Notes: generated by a model from the letters alone, not told the origin. A stretch of 64,000 nucleotides of DNA from Bradyrhizobium sp. CCBAU 53340 (GCF_015291645.1 NZ_CP030055.1:6200001-6264000), one strand, 5' to 3'. Positions 19,047 to 27,266 are shown, counted from the first letter of the stretch. A program made the numbers and translations.

Positions 19047-19066
19047 GCGCCTGCAAATTCAGGCGC
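19047..19066 (+). terminator. Hairpin after the queE-hemF-HAD run
   Basis: GCGCCTG-CAAATT-CAGGCGC, a perfect 7-bp stem 31 bases after the HAD stop, followed by TTGCGGATTTT. The T-run is poor, so the strength is uncertain. Confidence 0.5.
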
Positions 19067-19171
19067 TTGCGGATTTTACGAAAAATCGTTGACCGTCGGG
19101 CAAAACAGGCGCATGATGTCATCCTCGGGATGCGCAGCGCGATCGGAGCTTGAGGCGAGGCCAATGATTAT

Positions 19172-19366
19172 CTAGCCTCCAGACGCGCGAGCGCAGGTGA
19201 TCGCCTCGGTCAGCACCTTCCGGTCACCGATATGATTGGCGAGCAGCAGGATCAGCCGGGCGTTCATCCGCAGCGCCTGCTCCTCATCGAGGTCGCGCTG
19301 GCTGTTGATCAGCTCGGCGTAGAAGTCGTCGGGATCGGCGATGTTCGGGGCGAGGTTGAGCATCAT
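19172..19366 (-). CDS. Small DUF2783-type protein
   Basis: 64 aa from ATG 19366 (or 63 aa from the next ATG at 19363). Begins MMLNLAPNIADPDDFYAEL and has the acidic helix RDLDEEQALRMNARLILLLA, which I match to DUF2783, a small family found next to flavin hydroxylases of aromatic pathways. The longer frame upstream is a shadow of the hydroxylase. Its start overlaps the hydroxylase stop as ATGA, so translation is coupled. Confidence 0.75.
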   Translation of the reverse strand: MMLNLAPNIADPDDFYAELINSQRDLDEEQALRMNARLILLLANHIGDRKVLTEAITCARASGG

Positions 19367-21024
19367 GCCGCAAGCTCCTTCTGGCCGGCGCCGGGTTGGG
19401 CACTGGGGTGGGCACTGTCCTGGCCGGTGGCGCGCAACATCGCCTCGATGATCTTTGCCTCGTCGAATCCGGTCCAGCGGGCGGCGACATATTGGTCGGG
19501 CCGGAACAAATAGGTGGTGCCGGGGGATGCGGCATAGCGGGCGGCAAGCAAGCCGGTCGGATCCTCGACGTCGCGCCCGACGCGAATGATCCTGGCCGCG
19601 AGAGGACCAATCGCAATCTCGGTCTTGTCGGTGACCTTGCCGAAGGTCACCACCGTGAATCCATCGCCAAGGCAACGGAGGAACCACGAAGGCTTGCCGG
19701 CAATGGAAATCGGCGCATCGGCCGCATTGGTGCCGGGCCGCATCTCGCCAATGGCGAGGTCCTCGTCGGGCGTATTGAGGGCCGAGGACGCATAAGGCGT
19801 CGGCACCGACAGGCGGCCGCTGTTGACCAGCGGTCGCGCGAAGGCGTGATGCTGGGCCAGCTCCAGCACGGCGTCACGGAAATGGCGGCTCACCTTCGTC
19901 TTCGGCGTAATGAAATCGGTCGCTCGGGTCGAGTTCAGGATGTTGTCGTCGGCCGCATAAGCCCGCTCTTCGTGATAGCTGTCGAGCAATGCTTCCGGCG
20001 CTTCGCCACGCAGCACCATCGCGAGCTTCCAGGCGAGATTGTCGATGTCCTGAACGCCGGTATTGGCGCCGCGCGCGCCGAACGGCGAGACCTGATGGGC
20101 GGCATCTCCGGCAAACAGCACGCGCCCCTGGCGGAAATTGTCGATGCGCCGGCAGGCGAACTGGTAGATCGAGACCCATTCGAGCGCGAACTGCGCCTCG
20201 TCGCCGAGCATCGCCCGAATGCGCGGGATCACCCGCTCCGGCTGCTTTTCCGCATCGGCATCGGCCCCCCAGCCGAGCTGGAAGTCGATACGCCAGATGT
20301 TGTCCGCCTGCCGGTGCAGCAGCACGGACTGGCCGGGATGGAACGGTGGATCGAACCAGAACCAGCGTTCGGTCGGGAAATCCGCTTTCATGGCGACGTC
20401 GGCGATCAGGAAGCGGTCCTGGAAGAACTGCCCCGTGAACTCGGCACCGACCATCTTGCGCGTATCGGAGTTGGCGCCGTCGCAGGCGATCACCCATTCC
20501 GCCTCCATGGTGAAAATGCCGTCGGGCGTCTCCACCGCGAGCGTCGCATGGTCGCCGGGCTGCTTCAGGCTGATCAGGCGGTGCTTCCAGCGCAGGTCGA
20601 TCAGCGGATTGGCCCTGCATTTGGCGACCAGGATCTCTTCCAGGTGATATTGCTGCAAATTGATCATGGCCGGCCATTGGTGGTCGGATTCCGGCAACAG
20701 ATCGAACTGGTAGGACAGCTGGTCGCGGAAGAAGACCTTGCCGACCTTCCAGCTCACGCCGCGATCAACCATGGGCGCCGCGCAGTCGAGCCGGTCCCAG
20801 ATCTCAAGCGGACGCTTGGCGTAGCAGACCGCGCGCGAGCCGATCGAGACGGTGTCGTTGTCGTCAAGCACGACAACCGGCTGGCCACGCGCCGCGCAAT
20901 CGAGCGCCGCGGTGAGGCCGATGGGACCCGCGCCGATCACCACGATCGGATGCCGCTTCACGATGCCGTCCGCCTGCTCCTTCGAGCGCAGATAGCCGAA
21001 CTTCGGATAGATATGGTTCGTCAT
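19363..21024 (-). CDS. FAD-dependent aromatic hydroxylase (MhpA-like)
   Basis: 553 aa. The FAD-binding GAGPIGLTAALDCAARG lies at about residues 32-48, the family motif around VIACDGANS near 160, and LFAGDAAHQVSPFGARGANTG near 300. The C-terminal thioredoxin-like segment typical of phenol and 3-hydroxyphenylpropionate hydroxylases follows. It would hydroxylate a phenolic acid using NAD(P)H and O2; the exact substrate is not visible. It sits in a three-gene unit (VOC, hydroxylase, DUF2783) divergent from a MarR regulator. Confidence 0.88.
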   Translation of the reverse strand: MTNHIYPKFGYLRSKEQADGIVKRHPIVVIGAGPIGLTAALDCAARGQPVVVLDDNDTVSIGSRAVCYAKRPLEIWDRLDCAAPMVDRGVSWKVGKVFFRDQLSYQFDLLPESDHQWPAMINLQQYHLEEILVAKCRANPLIDLRWKHRLISLKQPGDHATLAVETPDGIFTMEAEWVIACDGANSDTRKMVGAEFTGQFFQDRFLIADVAMKADFPTERWFWFDPPFHPGQSVLLHRQADNIWRIDFQLGWGADADAEKQPERVIPRIRAMLGDEAQFALEWVSIYQFACRRIDNFRQGRVLFAGDAAHQVSPFGARGANTGVQDIDNLAWKLAMVLRGEAPEALLDSYHEERAYAADDNILNSTRATDFITPKTKVSRHFRDAVLELAQHHAFARPLVNSGRLSVPTPYASSALNTPDEDLAIGEMRPGTNAADAPISIAGKPSWFLRCLGDGFTVVTFGKVTDKTEIAIGPLAARIIRVGRDVEDPTGLLAARYAASPGTTYLFRPDQYVAARWTGFDEAKIIEAMLRATGQDSAHPSAQPGAGQKELAA

Positions 21025-21048
21025 GTTCGCTGTCCTGCTGAGTAGAAG

Positions 21049-21591
21049 CTAATGGGCGTCCGCGAACTCCTTCTCATGCATCCAGGCGGTATGGCGCGGC
21101 GGGCGCTTGGTCCGCGACCATTCCTCGACCATTTCATGCGCCACCGATTTCATCCGGTCGATCTGCTCCGGCGTGGCAGTCCAGGCCGCGATCTCCAGGC
21201 GATGGCCGCTGGGATCGCGGAAATAGATCGACTTGAAGATGGTGTGGTCGGTGACGCCGACGACGTCGAGGCCGGCTGCCTCGGCCCGCCCCTTGGCTTC
21301 CTCGAGCTCGGCGAGGTCCTTGACCTGAAAGGCGATGTGCTGGGTCCAGTCCGGCGTGTTGGGATCGCGGCCCATCGGCGGCGAGTTCGGCAGTTCGAAG
21401 AAGGCGAGGATGTTGCCGTTTCCGGCATCGAGGAAGATGTGCATGTAGGGATCCGGCGCCTTGGTTGAAGGCACCCGGTCCTCGGCGATGGCGCCGAGCA
21501 GATCCATGTTCATGACCTTCTTGTAGAACTCGACCGTGGCCTTGGCGTCGACGCAGCGATAGGCGACGTGATGGATCTTCTCGATTTTCAT
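21049..21591 (-). CDS. VOC family protein (glyoxalase/extradiol dioxygenase fold)
   Basis: 180 aa. Metal-ligand candidates are in HHVAYRC (start), QHIAFQV (middle) and HRLEIAAW (C-terminal), the His-His-Glu pattern of vicinal oxygen chelate enzymes. CAGGGAGCG lies upstream of the ATG. Together with the hydroxylase 24 bases downstream it may cleave or isomerise the product, but a ring-cleaving role is only inferred. Confidence 0.82.
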   Translation of the reverse strand: MKIEKIHHVAYRCVDAKATVEFYKKVMNMDLLGAIAEDRVPSTKAPDPYMHIFLDAGNGNILAFFELPNSPPMGRDPNTPDWTQHIAFQVKDLAELEEAKGRAEAAGLDVVGVTDHTIFKSIYFRDPSGHRLEIAAWTATPEQIDRMKSVAHEMVEEWSRTKRPPRHTAWMHEKEFADAH

Positions 21592-21617
21592 GGCGTTTCG
21601 CTCCCTGGATTTGCGAT

Positions 21618-21667
21618 TGCCAATTTCGTATCAAATGTTACGATCTGCTGGATTTGATCTGGATCAA
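21618..21667 (-). promoter_or_regulatory. FNR/FixK-type box and -10 for the VOC-hydroxylase unit
   Basis: TTGATCTGGATCAA (21654-21667) is a perfect TTGAT-N4-ATCAA dyad. On the minus strand a -10-like TACGAA lies at 21630-21625, predicting a start near 21618 and placing the box centre near -42, as for class II FNR/FixK activation. The leader to the ATG would be about 27 bases. Confidence 0.6.
21626..21643. promoter_or_regulatory. Candidate MarR operator
   Basis: TCGTA (21626-21630) and TACGA (21639-21643) form a dyad with an 8-base spacer in the divergent region. It overlaps the predicted -10 of the VOC promoter, so binding there would repress. A second dyad, TCAAAT (21631-21636) and ATTTGA (21652-21657), interleaves with it. 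Confidence 0.4.
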
Positions 21668-21709
21668 TGGGGCCGGAGAAATTTTTCGGCCCTCGATGCG
21701 CGAGTGGAC

Positions 21710-22207
21710 ATGGCGATGGGACGTTCGGGCGAGGCGCGGCGCGGCGAAACGACTGGCCGCGCCACGGCGCAGGCGGCGGTCGAGCTCAACCTGCAGCAAT
21801 ATTTTCCGTATCGGCTGGCGCGCCTCGCCGAGCAGGTGTCGCTCGCGATTGCCGAGGTCTATTCAGAGCGTTTTTCGTTGACGCGGCAAGAGTGGCGCGT
21901 GCTGGCGATTCTCGGCGCGCGTCAGGAGATTGCGACCAAGGAGATCGGTCCGCTCACGACGCTCGACAAGATGCAGGTGAGCCGCGCGGTCCAGGGTTTG
22001 GAGACGCGCGGCATCGCCAGCCGCAAGCAGCATCCCGACGACCGCCGGGAGTTGATCGTCTCGCTGACGTCAGCCGGCCGCGCGCTCTATCGCAAGATCG
22101 TCCCCTATGCACGCGAGCGGGAGACGGCGCTGCTGGCGGTGCTCACCACCGAGGAGGTCGAAGTGCTCGACCGCGTGATGCGCAAGATGTCGGCGGCTTT
22201 GAGCTAG
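21710..22207 (+). CDS. MarR family transcriptional regulator
   Basis: 165 aa from ATG 21710 (21716 also possible); starting earlier would run through the divergent promoter. The winged helix is at about residues 55-125, with QEWRVLAILG, TLDKMQVSRAVQGLETRG and the wing HPDDRRELIVSLTSAG. MarR proteins often sense phenolic ligands and repress adjacent catabolic genes; here the VOC-hydroxylase unit lies divergent, so control of that unit is a reasonable inference. Confidence 0.9.
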   Translation: MAMGRSGEARRGETTGRATAQAAVELNLQQYFPYRLARLAEQVSLAIAEVYSERFSLTRQEWRVLAILGARQEIATKEIGPLTTLDKMQVSRAVQGLETRGIASRKQHPDDRRELIVSLTSAGRALYRKIVPYARERETALLAVLTTEEVEVLDRVMRKMSAALS

Positions 22208-22380
22208 GGCATGTACTCATTAGGCGCCTGCGAGCGATGTCCGGTTCTCCCCCGATAGCAGCTGAAAAACAGGGATTGCGTGACTTCCGGGTTGGGCCAA
22301 TTCCAGACGTTCATCTTTCTTGGGTCGAGGCGTAGTATCATATCGTTCGATTTGGCTTTTCTAGCGTTGGTGGCCGCCTC

Positions 22381-23013
22381 ATGAAATTGTATTTCGCCCC
22401 CGGCTCATCATCCCTTCTCCCGCACATCGTCCTTCACGAAGCGGCGATCCCTTTCGAGCCCATCAAGATCGACGAACACACTAAAGCCATCTCGGGCGGT
22501 GGCGACTACAGAACCGTGAACCCTCTGGGCTACGTACCCGCTCTATTGCTTGACGACGGAACGTTGCTCACGGAAGGAGCGGCGATCGTCCAATACGTTG
22601 CCGACCTTGTTCCGGGAAAGAAGCTCGCTCCACCGAACGGCACGATCGACCGCGTAAGACTACAAGCGTGGCTCAATTTCTTCGCGAGCGAGATGCACAA
22701 GGGTGGTTTCTCGCCGCTATTCTATAAGGGAATGCCAGAGCAAGGCCGAGATGTTTTCCGCGCTCGTCTGAGGGCTCGTTTCACCCATCTCGATGGGCAT
22801 CTTTCATCGAACGAATATCTGATGGGACGTGACTATTCGGTGGCAGATGCGCATTTTTTTGTAATATCGAACTGGGCAAGTTGGGTGGATTTCGATCTAT
22901 CGTCGTATAGCGCCGTGGTCGCGCATCGCCAGCGAGTAGGGTCTCGCCCTGCCGTTGTTACTGCCCTGACAGCCGAAGGACTTGTGCCTTGGCCGGCCAA
23001 GCAGCCTCATTGA
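22381..23013 (+). CDS. Glutathione S-transferase
   Basis: 210 aa, usual length. N-terminal thioredoxin-like domain begins KLYFAPGSSSLLPHIVLHE and has the glutathione-site VPALLLDDG and the Glu/Gly/Ala turn LLTEGAAIVQYV; the C-terminal domain has the N-capping box motif SVADAHFFV. Resembles the GstB/beta-type bacterial enzymes. Codons appear less GC-biased than the core genes to the left, and a copy of the dispersed repeat begins just after its stop, so it marks the left end of the accessory island. Confidence 0.9.
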   Translation: MKLYFAPGSSSLLPHIVLHEAAIPFEPIKIDEHTKAISGGGDYRTVNPLGYVPALLLDDGTLLTEGAAIVQYVADLVPGKKLAPPNGTIDRVRLQAWLNFFASEMHKGGFSPLFYKGMPEQGRDVFRARLRARFTHLDGHLSSNEYLMGRDYSVADAHFFVISNWASWVDFDLSSYSAVVAHRQRVGSRPAVVTALTAEGLVPWPAKQPH

Positions 23014-23030
23014 GGCTGCACCCTGAAGGT

Positions 23031-23147
23031 CAGCTTCGGGTCAATCGCGACGATTTGGCTCGGTTTAAGTTAGGTCGGGTCTGCCCCTGACAGCCGACAT
23101 ATCCTCGGCCGTGGGATGAGGCAGCGATGGGCCACAAGCCGACATTT
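23031..23147 (+). repeat. Dispersed repeat, copy 1 (full, diverged)
   Basis: Starts CAGCTTCGGGTCAATCGCG, contains CCCCTGACAGCCGACAT and ends GGCAGCGATGGGCCA, CAAGCCGACATTT. Same order and spacing of blocks as the other copies. It fills the space between the GST stop and the LysR stop. Confidence 0.65.
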
Positions 23148-23152
23148 CCCTG

Positions 23153-24124
23153 CTAGCGCCCAATCTGCGTTTTGATCTCCTTGGCAACGGCGCGAACGCA
23201 ACCGATGAACACGTCCACGACCGGGCTAGGCGTGCGCTTCTTCAGGGTGACGATCGTCACCGGTCGCGCCGTTGCGTTACGCCCCAGATCGATCGGCAGA
23301 ATCCTGACCGTGTCTCGCTTGGCATTCAGGACGGGCACAGCGGACGCCGCGACAATGGTAAGGTAATCTCCCGTCATCATCAGCATATCGCGTAGCTGAA
23401 GCGAATAGCCCAGCACTATCGCATGCGGGAAGCTTAAACCCTGCTCGCGAAACGCCTGCTCGATGAAGATTCCCGGTGTTCGATCCGGAGGATACAATAT
23501 CCATCTCTCGTCGACGAGGTCGGCCAAAGCCACCTTGCGCCGGCGCGCCCATTTGCTCTGGACCGGTGCGACGACGACCATCGGGTCGCGATAGAGGATC
23601 TCCGAATGCACCTCTTCGCCGAACGGCGGCCCTAGCCGGCCAAACATCAGATCGACGCTGCGATCGAGCAATTGCCTGACGTCGGGCAGGACAGGATTGG
23701 TTTGCTCGATGTGCAGTCTAATCCCCGGGTGTTGAGCGGATAACCGTTCCAGCACCGGCGGCAGCAGGGTTGCGGCCAGTGTATCAGGACAACCCAGTCG
23801 GACCTCGCCGATCCTTGGATCGGCCAGAAACTCAATCTCGCTGACGCCCTGCCGCAGCTCATCGAAGACCGCCAAGCCGCGCCGCTCGAAAGCCTTGCCG
23901 TAGTCCGTCGGTGCGACGCCCTGCGGGCCGCGATCCAGCAGCTTCACGCCGAGCGCAAATTCCAGATCCGCGACAGATTTCGATATCGCGGGTTGCGTCA
24001 CGGACAGCTGTTGCGCCGCCCGTGCCATGCTGCCGCACTGCGCGACTGTCAGAAATACATGCACATCGCGCAGTCGAATACGCCGACCAATTCGGGCGTC
24101 CCAGTTCTCGCGCTTTGCGGACAT
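23153..24124 (-). CDS. LysR family transcriptional regulator
   Basis: 323 aa from ATG 24124, which has GAGGAA seven bases upstream; a TTG at 24151 would extend it. The helix-turn-helix RDVHVFLTVAQCGSMARAAQQLSVTQPAISKSV spans about residues 20-55 (read here as overlapping motifs), followed by a type 2 periplasmic-binding-like effector domain. Closest in style to the GbpR/CbbR-like aromatic and sugar regulators. It is divergent from the flavin monooxygenase at 24225 with 100 bases between, the classical arrangement for a LysR regulator and its target. Confidence 0.9.
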   Translation of the reverse strand: MSAKRENWDARIGRRIRLRDVHVFLTVAQCGSMARAAQQLSVTQPAISKSVADLEFALGVKLLDRGPQGVAPTDYGKAFERRGLAVFDELRQGVSEIEFLADPRIGEVRLGCPDTLAATLLPPVLERLSAQHPGIRLHIEQTNPVLPDVRQLLDRSVDLMFGRLGPPFGEEVHSEILYRDPMVVVAPVQSKWARRRKVALADLVDERWILYPPDRTPGIFIEQAFREQGLSFPHAIVLGYSLQLRDMLMMTGDYLTIVAASAVPVLNAKRDTVRILPIDLGRNATARPVTIVTLKKRTPSPVVDVFIGCVRAVAKEIKTQIGR

Positions 24125-24224
24125 AACCGTTTCCTCATGACGATAGGCCAAATTAGTCCATTCCCTTTATAGCTTGCCCAAATAGTCTGACAACGGTTCT
24201 CCCCAGTCGATAAACGGTGATTGA

Positions 24225-25478
24225 ATGCCCGAGGCTATCGAGACGATCGTCATTGGCGGCGGCCAGGCCGGCCTCGCCATGAGCTATCACCTGACACAGC
24301 GCGGACGGTCGCATGTCGTGCTCGAACGCGGTCGCGTTGCCGAGCGGTGGCAGAGCGAACGTTGGGATTCCCTCGCCTTTCAGTTTCCCAACGCGATGCT
24401 TCGTTTGCCCGGCCACGCTTATTCGGGGAATGCGCCCGATGGCTTCATGGGACGAGACGGCGTCGCTCGCTTCATTGCTGACTACGCCATGAAGATAGCT
24501 GCTCCGCTCCGCTGCGGCGTTGTGGTGAGCTCGGTACGTCCCACGAATCGCGGACGATTTGTTGTGCAAGCGGGGCAACACATGATGGAAGCAGCAAATT
24601 TGGTTATTGCGACCGGCCCATATCAGCTTCCGTCCGTTCCGCCGTGCAGCGCATCGTTTCCCCCCGCGGTTCATCAAGTCACGGCGAACCGCTATACGCG
24701 CCCCTCGGACCTTCCGCCCGGCGCCGTGCTGGTGGTCGGATCGGGCGGCTCCGGATGCCAAATCGTCGAGGATCTTCGAGGGGCCGCGCGCGAGGTGTTT
24801 TACGCCACTCGCCGACACCGGCGATGGCCGCGCCGCTACCGGGGACACGATGTCGGCTGGTGGATCGAAGAGAGCGGCATGACCAACATGACCGGCGATC
24901 GCATGCCGCCGGAATGGCGCAACTTCAAAGCGCCTTTGATAACGGGCGTGGGCGGCGGCCACACGATCGATCTTCGCCAGATCGCAAGTGAAGGGGTCAC
25001 GCTGCTCGGCAGTCTGCTCGATCTTGTCGATGGCCGCCTGCACCTCGCGAACGATCTGAACGCCAACCTGAAAGCCGGAGACGACACGTTCGTACAGTTC
25101 GTTCGAACGATCGATGAGTTCATCGAAACGAAGGGACTTGAAGCGCCAGTCGAGGAAGGTTTCGATCCCTATTTGCGCGCGGTGCCAGAAGTATTGCCTG
25201 AGGTCGACAGGCTTGACCTGCACGACGCGAAGGTCACGACGGTTATCTGGGCGACAGGATATCGCTACGATTTCGAATGGATAAATTGCCCAGTCTTCGA
25301 CAAGCAGGGAGCGCCTATCCAGCAACGCGGCGTGACGGCCATTCCCGGTCTTTATTTCCTTGGCCTGCCACGCATGCACAAGGTGAAATCGGCATTCCTA
25401 TGGGGCGTTGGTGAGGACGCCGAATATCTTGCAAGCGAGATTGCGGCCAGAGCGACAAATCGGTCTGCAGGACGATAG
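24225..25478 (+). CDS. Flavin-containing monooxygenase-like NAD(P)/FAD oxidoreductase
   Basis: 417 aa. FAD-binding GGGQAG at residues 11-16, NAD(P)-binding GSGGSG near 170, and the ATG motif IWATGYRYDF near 345. The pattern matches the single-component FMO/YUCCA/CzcO-like group that oxygenates N or S atoms or oxidises small organic compounds. Substrate unknown. Divergent from a LysR regulator, which probably controls it. Downstream is a copy of the dispersed repeat. Confidence 0.87.
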   Translation: MPEAIETIVIGGGQAGLAMSYHLTQRGRSHVVLERGRVAERWQSERWDSLAFQFPNAMLRLPGHAYSGNAPDGFMGRDGVARFIADYAMKIAAPLRCGVVVSSVRPTNRGRFVVQAGQHMMEAANLVIATGPYQLPSVPPCSASFPPAVHQVTANRYTRPSDLPPGAVLVVGSGGSGCQIVEDLRGAAREVFYATRRHRRWPRRYRGHDVGWWIEESGMTNMTGDRMPPEWRNFKAPLITGVGGGHTIDLRQIASEGVTLLGSLLDLVDGRLHLANDLNANLKAGDDTFVQFVRTIDEFIETKGLEAPVEEGFDPYLRAVPEVLPEVDRLDLHDAKVTTVIWATGYRYDFEWINCPVFDKQGAPIQQRGVTAIPGLYFLGLPRMHKVKSAFLWGVGEDAEYLASEIAARATNRSAGR

Positions 25479-25493
25479 AGCCCACCGGTGAGT

Positions 25494-25613
25494 CTGCTCT
25501 GGGTCAAAGGGTGCCCTCGTCGTCTCCACGACAGGTTTCTGCTTCTCCCTCGGAAGCGGACGGTGCGAGGCTGAGAGCGGAGGTCAGCCACGGGCCACAG
25601 CACAGAAGCGGAC
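25494..25613 (+). repeat. Dispersed repeat, copy 2 (full)
   Basis: Starts CTGCTCTGGGTCAAAGGG, contains CTCCCTCGGAAGCGGAC and ends GGTCAGCCACGGGCCACAG, GAAGCGGAC. About 16 bases after the FMO stop. The rest of the gap to 25775 is AT-richer DNA in which I see no gene. Confidence 0.7.
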
Positions 25614-25775
25614 TCGAAATGCGAGCTATTCCCCTAACGATCATTTAGCAATTCTAAGGTGATCTCAATTTTCGACGCCGCTATGAACTGGCCGGCCGCT
25701 TAACGATTTTCCGGGGCGCCGCTTGCACATTTCGTCCTCATTCATTCTCTAGGCGGTGTCAGCTGAGATGGCGTC

Positions 25776-26063
25776 ATGACAGGCCAGAAAGTCAGAATGC
25801 CGCGCGGAACCAATGCGATGATGCGAAAGGCCAGATCGGCTGCGGCGTGGAGTCTGCTTGCAGCGTTATGGCTGCTTCTTCTTGCTGAGGTTTTGTCCGC
25901 CGTTTTTACAATGCAAGTATTTTACGGAGGTAGGTTCACCCCCCTACATTGGGTGAGTTATCAGGCTGAACCAGGTTTATTCAGTTTCGTGCTGATCGGC
26001 TCGCTTGCAGGGACCTGCTTCTCTGGCTGGGTTCTTTTGAGGCTCATTCCCAAGCGGTGCTGA
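25776..26063 (+). CDS. Small membrane protein, unknown
   Basis: 95 aa. Two hydrophobic stretches: about residues 24-47 (AWSLLAALWLLLLAEVLSAV) and about 69-90 (GLFSFVLIGSLAGTCFSGWV). No motif recognised. The start is uncertain, because ATG at 25797 or 25818 would also keep both helices. A full copy of the dispersed repeat starts 18 bases after its stop. Confidence 0.5.
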   Translation: MTGQKVRMPRGTNAMMRKARSAAAWSLLAALWLLLLAEVLSAVFTMQVFYGGRFTPLHWVSYQAEPGLFSFVLIGSLAGTCFSGWVLLRLIPKRC

Positions 26064-26080
26064 AGGCGCAGTGCCCACTC

Positions 26081-26194
26081 CAGCTTTGGGTCAAACTGCG
26101 ACTTCAACCTCGCTTCAGGGCTAGTCCGTCTATGCCGGATAGCGGAAGCTGCGGTGGTCTGCGTCAAGGTCAGCAGCGGGCCAACAGGCGTCAT
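26081..26194 (+). repeat. Dispersed repeat, copy 3 (full)
   Basis: Starts CAGCTTTGGGTCAAACTGCG, contains ATGCCGGATAGCGGAAG and ends GGTCAGCAGCGGGCCAACAG, GCGTCAT. It is followed by TGATACGATAGAGGCCGC and AACTGAAGCG, a tail also found before the genes at 28297 and (in part) 29094. Confidence 0.7.
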
Positions 26195-26257
26195 CGCGAG
26201 ATTGGCCTGATACGATAGAGGCCGCTAACTGAAGCGCCTCACGGGAGGGGCTAGGAC

Positions 26258-26569
26258 ATGCCGGACTGGCTTCTTGCGCCCATCTGCCTAATCGTCCTTG
26301 TCGGCTTTCTCTGGTTCGCCTTTAGGCAAGGGTTAAAGGTGAAGCCCGACAGGGAGAACCGCGACAACTGGGATCGCTTTGGCGGACCGCCCGACAGTCA
26401 TCCGGGAAGTCCAAGCTGGGAATTAGGGCGCTGCGGGTCAATCGCAGACATTAGGCTGCTCGCCAATCAGTGGGATTTCAGATCGCGCCGCTCTTTGAAC
26501 TTGCGTCCGACCAGGTATCCCACAGATGCGATGGCCAAAATCGGCGGCAGTGCAAACACTGCGGAATAG
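26258..26569 (+). CDS. Small membrane-anchored protein with repeat-derived tail
   Basis: 103 aa. A strong Shine-Dalgarno (GGAGGGGCTAGGAC) precedes the ATG. Residues 1-20 form one membrane helix (LLAPICLIVLVGFLWFAF), followed by a hydrophilic segment with KPDRENRDNWDRFGGPPDSH. From about residue 58 the frame enters a fragment of the dispersed repeat (GSIADIRLL) and then runs antisense into the next gene. The ancestral C-terminus has probably been replaced; the first half looks like a small protein I have met in Bradyrhizobium. Function unknown. Confidence 0.5.
   Translation: MPDWLLAPICLIVLVGFLWFAFRQGLKVKPDRENRDNWDRFGGPPDSHPGSPSWELGRCGSIADIRLLANQWDFRSRRSLNLRPTRYPTDAMAKIGGSANTAE
26431..26452 (+). 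repeat. Dispersed repeat, left-end fragment
   Basis: CTGCGGGTCAATCGCAGACATT matches the left block of the repeat joined to a GACATT block, with the middle missing. It lies inside the 3' part of the frame at 26258. Confidence 0.5.
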
Positions 26570-26790
26570 GCAAGCAGCTCGATCAAACTCGGAGAGTGAC
26601 GGAAGCCTTGCTGAACGCGCGTAAGAGCGAGGAGCGCTATCGCGGCGGCATAGCTGAGAAGGACGCACAGAAACCATCGTCCCACAAGCCGCCCAATTGC
26701 TGCGCCAACAATCAGGGCAGGAATAAAGGAGAGTAACGCTACGCTACCCCATAAGTAGACTAGGTCTCTAAACAATCGAATATCCCACAC
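26467..26790 (-). CDS. Small membrane protein, unknown
   Basis: 107 aa from GTG 26790, which has GGAGG six bases upstream, a very good ribosome site that decides the start. Three hydrophobic segments: about residues 12-37, 38-58 and 70-92 (FIPALIVGAAIGRLVG, FLCVLLSYAAAIALLAL, LLAYSAVFALPPILAIASVG). The C-terminus is basic. No family recognised. Its 3' end overlaps the tail of the plus-strand frame at 26258 by about 103 bases. Confidence 0.6.
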   Translation of the reverse strand: MWDIRLFRDLVYLWGSVALLSFIPALIVGAAIGRLVGRWFLCVLLSYAAAIALLALTRVQQGFRHSPSLIELLAYSAVFALPPILAIASVGYLVGRKFKERRDLKSH

Positions 26791-26855
26791 CGGAAACCTC
26801 CGCGTCTCCTAACGCGAACAATGAGCTACTGCGCTGCGTAGCCGTGCCCGTCCGG

Positions 26856-27266
26856 TTAAAAGCTGCCATCCGGTCGCGGAAACCCTCGCCCCTTCGGAGG
26901 TGCTTGTTCGACACAGGTCTTCGCCCGTGCGACAATTTCCTTCGGTGATAGCTCATTGAGAATTCGATCGCGTTCCTTTCCAAAGATGAAAGCAAGCTCC
27001 ATCAGACGTTCACGCTCACCTTCAGGCTCACGTGTGTCTAACCTTCGGAAAGTCGCAGAGGCGTTCTGATGGTTGACCTCAGCGTCATTGGCTTTTTGTC
27101 GTAGCGCAGGGTCAGTGGGGACTTTGCCAGTTTCCATAAGCTTGTCCGCGACAAAAATAGTCGTCGCACAGGTGAGATGGGCGTCCTCCTGGGGAGAACA
27201 AGCGCCCAGATATAAGCTCGCAGCAACAAGTTGAGCCGATACTGCGGTTTTGCAGAGAGGTTTCAC
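26856..27266 (-). CDS. Putative lipoprotein
   Basis: 136 aa from GTG 27266, preceded by AGGTG. The N-terminus is a lipoprotein signal with lipobox LYLGAC (Cys at about residue 23). The mature part has CATTIFVADKLMET and a charged helical region with REPEGERERLMELAFIFGKE; one Cys pair may form a disulfide. Likely exported and anchored in a membrane. No family recognised. Confidence 0.65.
   Translation of the reverse strand: MKPLCKTAVSAQLVAASLYLGACSPQEDAHLTCATTIFVADKLMETGKVPTDPALRQKANDAEVNHQNASATFRRLDTREPEGERERLMELAFIFGKERDRILNELSPKEIVARAKTCVEQAPPKGRGFPRPDGSF

Noticed and set aside
19396..21045. A 549-codon plus-strand frame opposite the flavin hydroxylase
   Set aside because: Same kind of shadow; the hydroxylase has clear FAD motifs.
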